This document shows positions 18,756-25,956 of a DNA stretch of 53,522 bases, in pieces. Within the stretch, counting starts at the first letter, position 1, and each line of letters starts with the position of its first letter. Under the pieces are notes generated by a model. That model ran no database searches and had not been told where the DNA came from. It saw only the letters and a list, made by a program, of their open reading frames with translations. The DNA comes from Corynebacterium pilosum DSM 20521 = CIP 103422 (lineage in GTDB: Bacteria > Actinomycetota > Actinomycetes > Mycobacteriales > Mycobacteriaceae). The stretch covers positions 1-53,522 of the forward strand of contig NZ_KB892442.1 of assembly GCF_000373805.1 (NCBI RefSeq), read 5' to 3'. Position numbers and translations under genes: made by a program.

Positions 18756-19262
18756 ATGGATACTAAGAACACATATCTTGATCTGATCAACCGTACTGAA
18801 GCACAGCTGGATAAGATCCCAGCGCTGACCGAAAAGCAGCTCAACTACAAGGCTGCCGGCCACCCGAACTCGGTGGCGTGGAACCTGTGGCACACCGGCC
18901 GTGTGCTTGATGGCATGATCGCCCCTGTAGCCGGCACCACCCCGGTGTGGGAGGAGCAGGGCTTCCGCGAGAAGTTCGGGCTGGGCGATGTCGCTGAAGG
19001 CACCGGCTTCGGGCAGTCCAAGGAAGAAGCAGCGCAGATCTATGTGCGGAAGCATTCGCTGTTGGTGGACTACATCAAGGCGGGGCTGGACCAGCTGCGC
19101 ACCTTTGTGAACAGCCTGGAGACCCACCAGTGGGATGAGATTATTGGTGAATTCCATGGCAAGCCGGAGAAGCGTCAGGACCGTATTTCGCTGGTTTTGG
19201 TCGATTCGCTGCAGCACATTGGCCAGGCGGCTTTCCTCGCCGGCGCGACACACAATAAATAG
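18756..19262 (+). CDS. DinB-superfamily protein
   Basis: 168 residues. The pattern is that of the DinB four-helix fold: histidines in SVAWNLWHTGRVLDGM and near the C-terminus in LVDSLQHIGQAAFLAG could supply the metal site. Such proteins include mycothiol-, bacillithiol- and glutathione-dependent transferases; the substrate here is unknown. TATTGT (18743-18748) lies 7 nt before the ATG, so the gene is probably leaderless and has its own promoter rather than being an extension of ftsK. It is one of two DinB-like genes flanking ftsK. No terminator is evident between it and the TerC riboswitch. Confidence 0.7.
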   Translation: MDTKNTYLDLINRTEAQLDKIPALTEKQLNYKAAGHPNSVAWNLWHTGRVLDGMIAPVAGTTPVWEEQGFREKFGLGDVAEGTGFGQSKEEAAQIYVRKHSLLVDYIKAGLDQLRTFVNSLETHQWDEIIGEFHGKPEKRQDRISLVLVDSLQHIGQAAFLAGATHNK

Positions 19263-19290
19263 TGTTATCAGGTATAGTCGGTTCGTATTC

Positions 19291-19440
19291 GGAGGGGAGT
19301 ACCCCGACAACGGCTTCGATCGTCATCACGGGTGGCACCTAAAATAGGCTGTCACCCCGGTCGAGCCGGCCAACCCTATCGGTAATGGTGGGGGAGACCT
19401 CCGGTCACATTCATCTACCTAAGCGACCGGAGGGTTAATA
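19291..19440 (+). promoter_or_regulatory. Probable manganese riboswitch (yybP-ykoY type) before a TerC gene
   Basis: The 5' boundary has GGGGAGTA (19294-19301), the hallmark of this class. A structured region with TCGTCATCACGGGTGGCACC and GTCACCCCGGTCGAGCCGGC follows. At the 3' end CCTCCGGTC (19398-19406) pairs perfectly with GACCGGAGG (19425-19433), and the second arm contains the Shine-Dalgarno GGAGGG of the TerC gene. A TATAGT -10 box lies at 19273-19278. The layout implies translational control: Mn2+ binding would free the ribosome site. The class assignment is by eye. Confidence 0.75.
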
Positions 19441-19445
19441 CCTTT

Positions 19446-20615
19446 ATGTCTGTGCCTTTATGGGTCTGGGTTGTCACGCTTGTCGTGATCGCCGGATTCT
19501 TCATTTTTGATTTCTACTCCCACGTCAGAGTTCCCCACGAACCGACTCTGAAAGAGTCCGGGTTCTGGACTCTTTTTTATGTCGGCTTGGCGTTAGTCTT
19601 CGGCCTCGTCGTGTGGTTCGGTTGGGATGCCGAACATGGCCTGCAGTACTACACGGGCTATGTGACAGAAAAAGCCCTCTCAGTAGACAACCTGTTCGTG
19701 TTCGCCCTGATCATGGGCGCCTTTAAGATTCCGCGAAAATACCAACAGAAGGTGCTGCTGCTGGGCATTGTGATCGCTTTGATCGCGCGCTTGGTCTTTA
19801 TTCTGCTGGGTGCTGCTGTCATTGCCGCATGGTCGGATGTGTTCTACATCTTCGCCATCTTCTTGCTGTACACCGCAATCAAGTTGATTTACGACGAGGC
19901 CACCGACCAACCGGAGACCGATCCGAACGATATGGCCATCGTTAAGTGGCTGCGTAAGGTCGTCCCAGTCACCGCTTCGTACCACGGTGATCAGCTGACG
20001 ACGAAGGACCACCGCGGTAAGTTCGCACTGACCCCATTGTTCGTGGCTCTCGTAGCCATCGGCCTGGTTGACGTCATGTTCGCCTTCGACTCTATCCCTG
20101 CGATCTACGGCATTACTTCTGAGGCATACCTGGTGTTCACCACCAACGCCTTCTCCCTGATGGGTCTGCGCCAGATGTACTTCCTGCTCGATGGCCTGCT
20201 GGACCGCCTGGTCTACCTGCCGTACGGCTTGGCACTGATCCTGGGCTTCATTGGTGTGAAGTTGCTGCTCCACGCACTACACGAGAACAACCTGCCGTTC
20301 ATTAACGGTGGCGAGAACTTGAACGTGCCAGAGGTTCCAACCACTTGGTCGCTGGTGATCATCGTGGGCATCCTTGTGATCACCGTCGTGGCGTCCCTGA
20401 TCAAGGACAAGCGCGATGAGGCCCAGGGCGGCAAGCGCGGCCCGAAGACCCGCATCGACTATGACGACCACGGCAACCGCCGCAAGGTGGACTCCCGCGG
20501 CCGCCACATTGAGTGGATCGATGATCCGGCAACCTCAGGAAAGGGTGACCACACCGCTACCGGCTCGCGCGATGTGGACCACCTAGAGCCAGAACCGCAT
20601 CCGGACGATCTTTAA
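19446..20615 (+). CDS. TerC/Alx-family membrane protein, probable Mn2+ exporter
   Basis: 389 residues with about 9 hydrophobic segments. The family signature is clear: YTGYVTEKALSVDNLFVFALIMG near residues 72-95, with acidic residues buried in the membrane, and the symmetric VDVMFAFDSIPAIYGIT near 210-225. LRQMYFLLDGLLDRLVYLPYGLALIL ends the core. The tail of about 80 residues is charged and His/Asp-rich (KRGPKTRIDYDDHGNRRKVDS) and cytoplasmic by prediction. TerC/Alx proteins export manganese and help metalate secreted proteins. The riboswitch-like leader supports a metal function over tellurite resistance. The start follows GGAGGG by 11 nt. Confidence 0.88.
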   Translation: MSVPLWVWVVTLVVIAGFFIFDFYSHVRVPHEPTLKESGFWTLFYVGLALVFGLVVWFGWDAEHGLQYYTGYVTEKALSVDNLFVFALIMGAFKIPRKYQQKVLLLGIVIALIARLVFILLGAAVIAAWSDVFYIFAIFLLYTAIKLIYDEATDQPETDPNDMAIVKWLRKVVPVTASYHGDQLTTKDHRGKFALTPLFVALVAIGLVDVMFAFDSIPAIYGITSEAYLVFTTNAFSLMGLRQMYFLLDGLLDRLVYLPYGLALILGFIGVKLLLHALHENNLPFINGGENLNVPEVPTTWSLVIIVGILVITVVASLIKDKRDEAQGGKRGPKTRIDYDDHGNRRKVDSRGRHIEWIDDPATSGKGDHTATGSRDVDHLEPEPHPDDL

Positions 20616-20629
20616 AGAACATAAAGAAC

Positions 20630-20671
20630 ACGCCTGCCCGCACTGCAACACAAAGACAGTGGGGCAGGCGT
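20630..20671 (+). terminator. Terminator between the convergent TerC and YciI genes
   Basis: ACGCCTGCCC plus ACTG pairs with CAGT plus GGGCAGGCGT, with a small bulge and an A-rich loop. No long T-run follows on either strand, so it may work in both directions with moderate efficiency. Confidence 0.65.
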
Positions 20672-20683
20672 TCGTCGTTAAGC
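20672..20683 (+). repeat. Copy of the dispersed word at the TerC terminator
   Basis: TCGTCGTTAAGC starts on the base immediately after the terminator stem at 20630-20671. It is an intergenic member of the GCTTNNCGACGA family. Confidence 0.55.
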
Positions 20684-20698
20684 GCCAGTATGGAGGAG

Positions 20699-20995
20699 CT
20701 AGACCTCGTCGAAAATGTTCAGCACAGGGTTCCACTCGCGCACCGTGCGCGCGGCGATGGCCTTCTCAATGTGGAAAGGATCATCGTTCATGAGCTGGAT
20801 GGCATCGTCGATGGACGCGGGGTCCTCCAAGCGGATGATGATCAGTGCCGAGCCCAGGCCGTCAGTGTAGGGGCCGGAGGCAACCAGCTTGCCCTGGTCC
20901 TTCAACGAGCCCAAGAATTCGCGGTGCTTGGGGCGTAGAGCGACGATTTCTTCGGCTTCGTCGGCGTAGGTGTAGTGAACTGCGAAGTATTTCAT
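20699..20995 (-). CDS. YciI-family protein
   Basis: 98 residues from the ATG at 20995 (MKYFAVHYTYADEAEEIVALRPKH). YciI proteins have a ferredoxin-like fold with a conserved His/Asp pair; here RPKHREFL and the later ASGPYTDGLGSALII and DPFHIEKAIAARTVREWNPVL match. Their biochemical role is generally unknown. The frame is open further upstream, but that part overlaps the divergent pgsA promoter. TAAGAT (21003-21008 on the complement) stands 7 nt before the ATG, supporting a leaderless start. Its terminator is shared with the convergent TerC gene. Confidence 0.8.
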   Translation of the reverse strand: MKYFAVHYTYADEAEEIVALRPKHREFLGSLKDQGKLVASGPYTDGLGSALIIIRLEDPASIDDAIQLMNDDPFHIEKAIAARTVREWNPVLNIFDEV

Positions 20996-21073
20996 AAGGT
21001 TCATCTTAGCGGCCTTGGGGTGGCACGGAGCCAGATTCAACTTGTACGAGTGCAGGCAGGTAGGGTGGGGTGC

Positions 21074-21640
21074 GTGAAAGAGCACAGTGACAACCAATTG
21101 GCAGGTGAGAAGCCGTCGAACTTCAACCTGCCCAATGTGTTGACGTCTCTGCGAATCCTCTTCGTCCCAGTCTTCGCCTGGCTGGTGCTAACGCAACAAT
21201 GGTGGTGGGCGTTTGGCCTGTTCGCCCTGTTGATGGCCACGGACAAGCTGGACGGCGATATTGCCAGGGCGCGAAACCTGGTGACGGATTTCGGGAAGAT
21301 CGCAGACCCCATCGCAGATAAAGCGCTGATGATTACAGCGCTGGTCACCCTTAATATCGCGTCGACGCTGCCGGTGTGGATGACTGTGTTGATTGTTGTG
21401 CGCGAACTCGGAATTACTGTGTGGCGGATGGTGCTACTGCGCCAAGGCAAAGTTGTTCCGGCCTCCCAGGGCGGCAAGATTAAGACCACGTTGCAAGCCT
21501 TGGGCGTGGCGCTGTATCTGTGCCCGCTGCCGGAGTGGATGGACATCCCCAGCTACCTGGTGATGCTGGCGGCGGTGATCGTCACTGTTGTGACCGGTAT
21601 CCAGTACTTGGTGGACGGAAGGAAGGCGAACCGTGCCTAG
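21074..21640 (+). CDS. pgsA: CDP-alcohol phosphatidyltransferase (phosphatidylglycerophosphate synthase)
   Basis: 188 residues from GTG. The enzyme joins CDP-diacylglycerol and glycerol-3-phosphate, the first step to phosphatidylglycerol. The active-site signature DxxDGxxARx8Gx3Dx3D is complete: DKLDGDIARARNLVTDFGKI followed by ADPIAD. Four or five membrane helices are visible. TAGGGT (21061-21066) lies 7 nt before the GTG at 21074, so the gene is probably leaderless; in-frame sequence further upstream falls in the yciI promoter. cinA overlaps its end by 8 bp. In C. glutamicum the equivalent gene (pgsA2) has the same neighbours. Confidence 0.9.
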   Translation: MKEHSDNQLAGEKPSNFNLPNVLTSLRILFVPVFAWLVLTQQWWWAFGLFALLMATDKLDGDIARARNLVTDFGKIADPIADKALMITALVTLNIASTLPVWMTVLIVVRELGITVWRMVLLRQGKVVPASQGGKIKTTLQALGVALYLCPLPEWMDIPSYLVMLAAVIVTVVTGIQYLVDGRKANRA

Positions 21641-22184
21641 CAAGGCCGAAGAACTCGTTGCGCTATTGAACTCTCGGGGAGAGACCGTGAGCCTGTGCGA
21701 GTCACTCACCGCAGGCGCTGCGTGTGCTGAGATTGCGACGGTGCCTGGAGCATCGGCCGTGCTGCGCGGCGGTTTGGTCACTTATGCCACCGACTTGAAA
21801 CATAGCCTGGCAGGGGTCCCCGAGAGCGTCTTGGACGCGCACGGGCCCGTGGCTGAGGAAACGGCCCGAGACATGGCCCGCGGGGTGCGCAAGGCGTGCG
21901 ATGCCACGTGGGGAGTGTCGCTCACCGGGGTAGCTGGGCCAGACACTCAAGACGGGCATCCCGTCGGAGAGGTCTATGTCGGTGTCTCTGGGCCCTATTG
22001 GACCGCGGCATGGCCGGCGGCCGAAGTCGTTGACCCGGCTCGAGCGCGATTCGTGGTCGTCGAGACGCGCGATACGCCCCTGCATGTGCTTTCTGGCGAC
22101 AGGGCAGAGATTCGGCGCAGCGCGGTCGACGCCTGCCTAGAAATGTTGGTGCGTGTGATCCGCGAGCAGAAACCCGCGAGCTAA
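21633..22184 (+). CDS. cinA: CinA C-terminal-domain protein (nicotinamide-nucleotide amidase, PncC-like)
   Basis: 183 residues containing only the amidohydrolase domain of CinA, not the N-terminal molybdopterin-binding-like domain. CESLTAGAACAEIATVPGAS, LRGGLVTYATDLKHSLAGV and WGVSLTGVAGPDTQDGHPVGEVYVG are the family motifs, with the serine and lysine active-site residues. Such proteins deamidate NMN and recycle the NAD by-product of DNA ligase. Translation starts at GTG within the end of pgsA, indicating coupling. In corynebacteria the gene stands directly before clgR. Confidence 0.9.
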   Translation: MPSKAEELVALLNSRGETVSLCESLTAGAACAEIATVPGASAVLRGGLVTYATDLKHSLAGVPESVLDAHGPVAEETARDMARGVRKACDATWGVSLTGVAGPDTQDGHPVGEVYVGVSGPYWTAAWPAAEVVDPARARFVVVETRDTPLHVLSGDRAEIRRSAVDACLEMLVRVIREQKPAS

Positions 22185-22199
22185 AAGTCACCAAGAACG

Positions 22200-22225
22200 G
22201 GAACAAATCGACGCACTGAATCGTT
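22200..22225 (+). promoter_or_regulatory. Sigma-H (SigR-like) promoter of clgR
   Basis: GGAACA (22200-22205), 17 bp, then GTT (22223-22225) matches the GGAAYA-N17-GTT consensus of actinobacterial thiol-oxidative and heat-stress sigma factors. clgR is a known SigH target in C. glutamicum. The implied start site, 7-11 nt downstream, falls on the paired ATG codons at 22233/22236. Confidence 0.75.
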
Positions 22226-22232
22226 GGACTAC

Positions 22233-22589
22233 ATGATGGCAACTACAACAGCACTTTTAGATAAACCGACAACCATGAAGACCGTGGAGAAAACCACGCG
22301 TCAACCAGAACCTCTGCTGCGTGAGGCATTGGGGCTGTCGCTGCGGGCTTTTCGTGCAGATAAGGGAATTACTCTGCGCGATCTCGCTCAGCGTTCCAGT
22401 GTGTCGCCAGGCTACCTGTCGGAACTGGAGCGCGGACAGAAGGAAGTTTCTTCTGAGCTCCTAGCCTCGGTGTGCAACGCCCTGGGCGCGACGGTGGCTG
22501 AAGTCTTGGTCGAAGCAGCGTCGAATATGACCCTGCAGTCGATGGCAGATGAACTTGCACAAACTTCACCGGCTGCGGCAGAAGCGTGA
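22233..22589 (+). CDS. clgR: ClgR transcriptional activator (XRE-type HTH)
   Basis: 118 residues from ATG 22233; 22236 is almost equally likely, and a TTG at 22224 would lie upstream of the predicted transcript. The helix-turn-helix is ITLRDLAQRSSVSPGYLSELERGQKEVSSELLASVCNALG (about residues 45-85), closely matching ClgR. ClgR activates clpP, clpC and other proteolysis and repair genes, and in mycobacteria also pspA, the gene that follows here. It is itself degraded by Clp in C. glutamicum. No ribosome site is present, which fits the leaderless start given by the SigH promoter. Confidence 0.88.
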   Translation: MMATTTALLDKPTTMKTVEKTTRQPEPLLREALGLSLRAFRADKGITLRDLAQRSSVSPGYLSELERGQKEVSSELLASVCNALGATVAEVLVEAASNMTLQSMADELAQTSPAAAEA

Positions 22590-22672
22590 CGCTTAAAGCT
22601 CCGCTACTATGAAAGCGTTAACGAAGATTAACGCCTGCCCCTAACACCCTCAGGAAAGGTCGGTTAAACCAG

Positions 22673-23518
22673 ATGGCTAACCCGTTCAAGAAATTGTGGA
22701 ACTACCTCATGGCGCTGTTCGATTCCAAGATCGAAGAGAACGCTGATCCAAAGGTTCAGATCGAACAAGCCATCGGTGAGGCACAGCGCCAGCACCAGGA
22801 ACTGTCGCAGCAGGCGGCAGCGGTGATTGGTAACCAGCGTCAGCTGGAGATGCAGCTGAACCGTCGCCTGGGTGATATTGAGAAGCTCCAGGCTAATACC
22901 CGCCAGGCCCTGCAGCTGGCAGACAAGGCGCGCGCCGACGGCGACGAGAAGAAGGCTATCGAATATGAAAACGCCGCCGAAGCTTTCGCAGCACAGCTGG
23001 TTACCGCGGAACAGTCCGTGGAGGACACCAAGCAGCTGCACGACCAGGCTCTCCAGCAGGCGCAGCAGGCGAAGAACGCTGTGGAGCGTAACTCCATGGC
23101 GCTGCAGCAAAAAGTGGCAGAGCGCTCCAAGCTGCTCAGCCAGCTGGAGCAGGCCAAGATGCAGGAGAAGGTATCTGAGTCCCTGCACTCCATGAACTCC
23201 ATCACCTCCGGCAACACTCCGAACTTGGACCAGGTGCGCGACAAGATCGAGCGCCGCTACTCCAACGCTTTGGGCAAGGCTGAGCTGGCCCAGAACTCCG
23301 TTGAGGGACGCATGGCCGAGGTGGAGCAGGCAGGCATCCAGATGGCTGGCCACTCGCGCCTTGAGCAGATCCGTGCCGAGATGCAGGGCGAAGCCTTGGG
23401 CTCCGCTGAAAAGCCAGCGATTGAGGGCAATAACACCTCCGCGCCGCAGGCATCGAACACCGAGGTTTCGAATGACGCCGTTCAGCAGCGGATGCGCGAA
23501 CTGCGCGGCGAGGCATAA
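22673..23518 (+). CDS. pspA: PspA/IM30-family envelope-stress protein
   Basis: 281 residues, predicted to be mostly coiled coil (about residues 25-225), beginning with the amphipathic helix [20 protein letters not shown] that binds membranes. [26 protein letters not shown] is characteristic. ESCRT-III-like PspA rods protect damaged membranes. The C-terminal 40 residues are Ser/Asn-rich and end MRELRGEA. In actinobacteria pspA is controlled by ClgR, encoded just upstream; a TACTAT box at 22605-22610 gives it a possible promoter of its own. GGAAAGG precedes the ATG. Confidence 0.88.
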   Translation: MANPFKKLWNYLMALFDSKIEENADPKVQIEQAIGEAQRQHQELSQQAAAVIGNQRQLEMQLNRRLGDIEKLQANTRQALQLADKARADGDEKKAIEYENAAEAFAAQLVTAEQSVEDTKQLHDQALQQAQQAKNAVERNSMALQQKVAERSKLLSQLEQAKMQEKVSESLHSMNSITSGNTPNLDQVRDKIERRYSNALGKAELAQNSVEGRMAEVEQAGIQMAGHSRLEQIRAEMQGEALGSAEKPAIEGNNTSAPQASNTEVSNDAVQQRMRELRGEA

Positions 23519-23523
23519 AGAAA

Positions 23524-24138
23524 CTAATCGACGACGCCACGCGCCATCAAGGCTTCACCCAAGGCGCGTGCGCGTCGAATTGAACGGATGAGCACCGGCG
23601 TACCAAACGCCCGCAAACTCATCCCCGCCCCGCGGGCCTGACGGGCCTGCATTACCTCGTTGACGGTATCGAGCATCAGGGGGATCAGCCGAATCGTCAA
23701 ACTTAAGGACAGGCTGATGGTGTCCACCGGAAGACCCAAGCGTCCAAGCGGGCGTAGAGCTTTTTCGAGAGACTCCATCAGTTCTGCGATCGTCGTGGTC
23801 AGCGTTAACAGCGAGGCTGCAGCCACGCAGGAAAAGAGACTGATCAGCAGGGTGAAACCATCCGCCCACGAGTTCTGCCAGACCTGGAACGCGGAAAGAA
23901 AGATCAGTAGTGGCAGTACGGGAAGCGTTTGGCTTGCTGCTGTCCGCCGCGAAATCCGGGCGACCAAGTAACCTGCCGCGACAATGGCCAGCGCCACACA
24001 GGCAGTGACGACAGTATTTGCGAAGACCGTTGTGGAAATCACGAAAACGATTAGCCCGAGCATTTTGCTCCATGCGGGGAGGCGGTGCAGCACCGTGGAG
24101 CCTGGGACATAGACGCCCATCGGCACGTTTTTAATCAT
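23524..24138 (-). CDS. bioN: Energy-coupling factor transporter transmembrane protein (biotin), BioN/EcfT
   Basis: 204 residues with about five membrane helices. BioN joins the BioM ATPase to the substrate-binding BioY in the ECF biotin importer. The two coupling motifs with Ala-Arg-Gly are present: MQARQARGAG and, at the C-terminus, ALMARGVVD. The ATG overlaps the bioM stop by 4 bp (ATGA), so the two are coupled. It ends 5 bp from the convergent pspA gene with no hairpin between them. The bioYMN order is that of C. glutamicum. Confidence 0.9.
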   Translation of the reverse strand: MIKNVPMGVYVPGSTVLHRLPAWSKMLGLIVFVISTTVFANTVVTACVALAIVAAGYLVARISRRTAASQTLPVLPLLIFLSAFQVWQNSWADGFTLLISLFSCVAAASLLTLTTTIAELMESLEKALRPLGRLGLPVDTISLSLSLTIRLIPLMLDTVNEVMQARQARGAGMSLRAFGTPVLIRSIRRARALGEALMARGVVD

Positions 24139-24824
24139 GGGCGCGCATCCATCAGGTCAGTATAAAAGCGGATCGCGTCCGGTGCAGGGCCATCAAAGGT
24201 GACGGCGCCGTCGTCGATGACAAGCACACGCTCGAAATCGTCGACCAGTTCAAGATCGTGCGTGACGACGATCAACTGTTGTTCCAGCTGCGCGAATTCA
24301 CGGGCGATTCTGCGGCGATTACGCAAATCAAGCAAAGTTGTGGGTTCGTCGGCGATAATCGTTCGCGGCTCCATCACCAAAACTGCCGCGAGTGCTAAGA
24401 GTTGCTTTTCACCCCCGGAGAGTGTGTGGGGCGAGTTATCCGCAAGATCCTCGAGCCCAAATCGGTGCAACATGTCGTCGACACGCGCGCGCCGTTCCTG
24501 CTTAGACAATGATGATTTGCGTAGGGAAAAGGCGATATCGTCTGCGACACGTGGCATGACGATTTGTGATTCGGCATCCGAAAATACGAATCCGACCTGT
24601 CTGCGGATATTTTTACCGTGGTCGGTGGTGGATTGATCGTCGTAAAGCACGCGCCCGGAAGTCGGCTCGATAAGCCCGTTGATCAGCCGAGCCAGAGTCG
24701 ATTTGCCTGACCCGTTGGCGCCAATAATGCCGATACGGCGTTGTGTGAGGGTAAGCGAAATGTCGCTTAAGATGACAGCGTCATCGAAAGCGACATGCGC
24801 GTGATCGAAGTGGATTGTTGGCAC
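24135..24824 (-). CDS. bioM: Energy-coupling factor ABC transporter ATPase (biotin), BioM
   Basis: 229 residues. The Walker A motif is GANGSGKST (about residues 34-42), the Q-loop lies in RRQVGFVFSDAESQ, the ABC signature is SGGEKQLLALA and Walker B is TIIADEPTTLLD, with the switch histidine in LIVVTHD. FSDAESQ at the Q-loop is typical of ECF ATPases. It would power biotin uptake with BioN and BioY; it could in principle serve other S-components. The gene starts 12 bp after bioY. Confidence 0.92.
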   Translation of the reverse strand: MPTIHFDHAHVAFDDAVILSDISLTLTQRRIGIIGANGSGKSTLARLINGLIEPTSGRVLYDDQSTTDHGKNIRRQVGFVFSDAESQIVMPRVADDIAFSLRKSSLSKQERRARVDDMLHRFGLEDLADNSPHTLSGGEKQLLALAAVLVMEPRTIIADEPTTLLDLRNRRRIAREFAQLEQQLIVVTHDLELVDDFERVLVIDDGAVTFDGPAPDAIRFYTDLMDARP

Positions 24825-24836
24825 GATTGCCTTAGT

Positions 24837-25412
24837 TTAGTTCTTTCGGGCCAGATCGGGGAACGCCTGGTGGACACCCAGCGCGATGATGATCATGACG
24901 GCGACCTTTGCACCGTCGGGGAGGATGAATGGAAGCTGTGCGGCAGCGGCAGCACCGATGGAGAGATCAGAGATGATCATCAGGCCGATTGCGCCGAAAA
25001 CGTACTGGGTGAGCAGGCCGACGATGCCGGCGAGGATGAACATGCCGATCCGGTAGCCCATATTCTTGCTGGTCCGCAGAGCACTATAGGCGATGAGGCC
25101 GGCAAGAAGTGCTGAAAATACGTAGCCGAGGAGATAGCCGGCCGAGGGGCCGGCCAGGGCGGCAAGAGTGGTGCGTCCGCCGGCCAGGACTGGAAGGCCG
25201 ACGAGGCCAAGAACGAGGAATAAGAGAACAGAGAGGAAGCCGCGGCGCGCACCCAAGATAAGACCGGCCAGAATGCATGCAGCGTTTTGCAGCACAATGG
25301 GAACACCGGCGGTACCTACAGGAATGGCCACGAACGCCAGAACAATAATGAGGGCTGCGAAGACTGCGATATACGCGATGTCCATCGCGGCGGATCGTGA
25401 TGATTTTGCCAT
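24837..25412 (-). CDS. bioY: Biotin transporter S-component BioY
   Basis: 191 residues with about six helices. BioY binds biotin and, with BioMN, imports it; corynebacteria often need this because their biotin synthesis is incomplete. Family motifs include VGTAGVPIVLQNAACILAGLILGARRG and the GRTTLAALAGPSAGYLLGYV block that lines the ligand pocket. The start at 25412 (MAKSSRSAAMDIAYIAVF) is chosen because TATAGT lies 7 nt upstream on the complement, giving a leaderless transcript; the longer frame upstream overlaps the divergent DUF3046 gene. An inverted repeat covers the promoter (25419-25437). Confidence 0.9.
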   Translation of the reverse strand: MAKSSRSAAMDIAYIAVFAALIIVLAFVAIPVGTAGVPIVLQNAACILAGLILGARRGFLSVLLFLVLGLVGLPVLAGGRTTLAALAGPSAGYLLGYVFSALLAGLIAYSALRTSKNMGYRIGMFILAGIVGLLTQYVFGAIGLMIISDLSIGAAAAAQLPFILPDGAKVAVMIIIALGVHQAFPDLARKN

Positions 25413-25418
25413 GCGAAG

Positions 25419-25437
25419 AACTATAACGAAAATAGTT
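25419..25437 (-). promoter_or_regulatory. Inverted repeat over the bioY -10 box, possible biotin-regulator site
   Basis: AACTAT and ATAGTT (25419-25424 and 25432-25437) are perfect inverted copies 7 bp apart. The first overlaps the TATAGT -10 box. The position would suit a repressor; in C. glutamicum bioYMN is repressed by BioQ. The match to the published BioQ consensus, as I recall it, is weak. Confidence 0.45.
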
Positions 25438-25508
25438 ACCAATCGGGGAGGAACGGGCAAATATATTCCTAATTTTTGTCCGCGTCTGAGTCGCGTATAT
25501 TGGGGCGC

Positions 25509-25754
25509 ATGCGTTTGACCGAATTTCATCAGCTCATCGAGGACGAGTTTGGCTCCGCGCAAGGGGAGTGGATTGTGCACTCGCACGTGATCTCTGCTCT
25601 CGGAGGCACGGCCGAAGAGCTGATTGAGGGCGGGATGGATCCGCGCCGCGCGTGGCTCGGGTTGTGTGATGATTTTGATGTGCCTGAGGAGCGGCGGCTT
25701 GGTGTGGATCGGCCGGGGGAAGAGCCCGACGAACCTCCGCTGCGGTTTTGGTAG
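25509..25754 (+). CDS. DUF3046-family protein
   Basis: 81 residues, starting MRLTEFHQLIEDEFGSAQGE and containing LGGTAEELIEGGMDPRRAWLGLCDDFDVPEERRLG, the conserved body of DUF3046. This small protein is found upstream of recA in many actinobacteria; its role is unknown. It is acidic and has no membrane segment. TATATT (25496-25501) followed by GGGGCGC and then the ATG gives a leaderless start. The same 7-base spacer precedes the gene at 14911. The 202 bp after it hold the recA control region. Confidence 0.8.
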   Translation: MRLTEFHQLIEDEFGSAQGEWIVHSHVISALGGTAEELIEGGMDPRRAWLGLCDDFDVPEERRLGVDRPGEEPDEPPLRFW

Positions 25755-25780
25755 GCAACACGCACCGACAAAACTATCTT

Positions 25781-25806
25781 TCGAACAGTTGTGCGTGTAT
25801 GTTCGA
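25781..25806 (+). promoter_or_regulatory. SOS (LexA) site upstream of recA
   Basis: TCGAACA (25781-25787) and TGTTCGA (25800-25806) are LexA half-sites. The first, read as the 16-mer TCGAACAGTTGTGCGT, matches the corynebacterial box TCGAAMRNNTGTTCGA at all but two defined positions. The exact TGTTCGA half is 12 bp further on, so the operator may be split or doubled. Confidence 0.65.
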
Positions 25807-25956
25807 AGTTGTGTCGGAAGCGTTCCTTATAGTGAATTCATCACATGCGGGGAACCAAACAGCTTCCGCGAGAGTCTAATGAAGTAAACGGGGCCACCAC
25901 CCGGTAGCACCCCGTGATAACCCTAGAACTAAGACAACGAAACGAGGATTCACGAG

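Noticed and set aside
24837..25586. A 249-residue BioY starting upstream at 25586
   Set aside because: The extra 58 residues lie antisense to DUF3046 and show no membrane or BioY similarity; the leaderless promoter marks the start at 25412.
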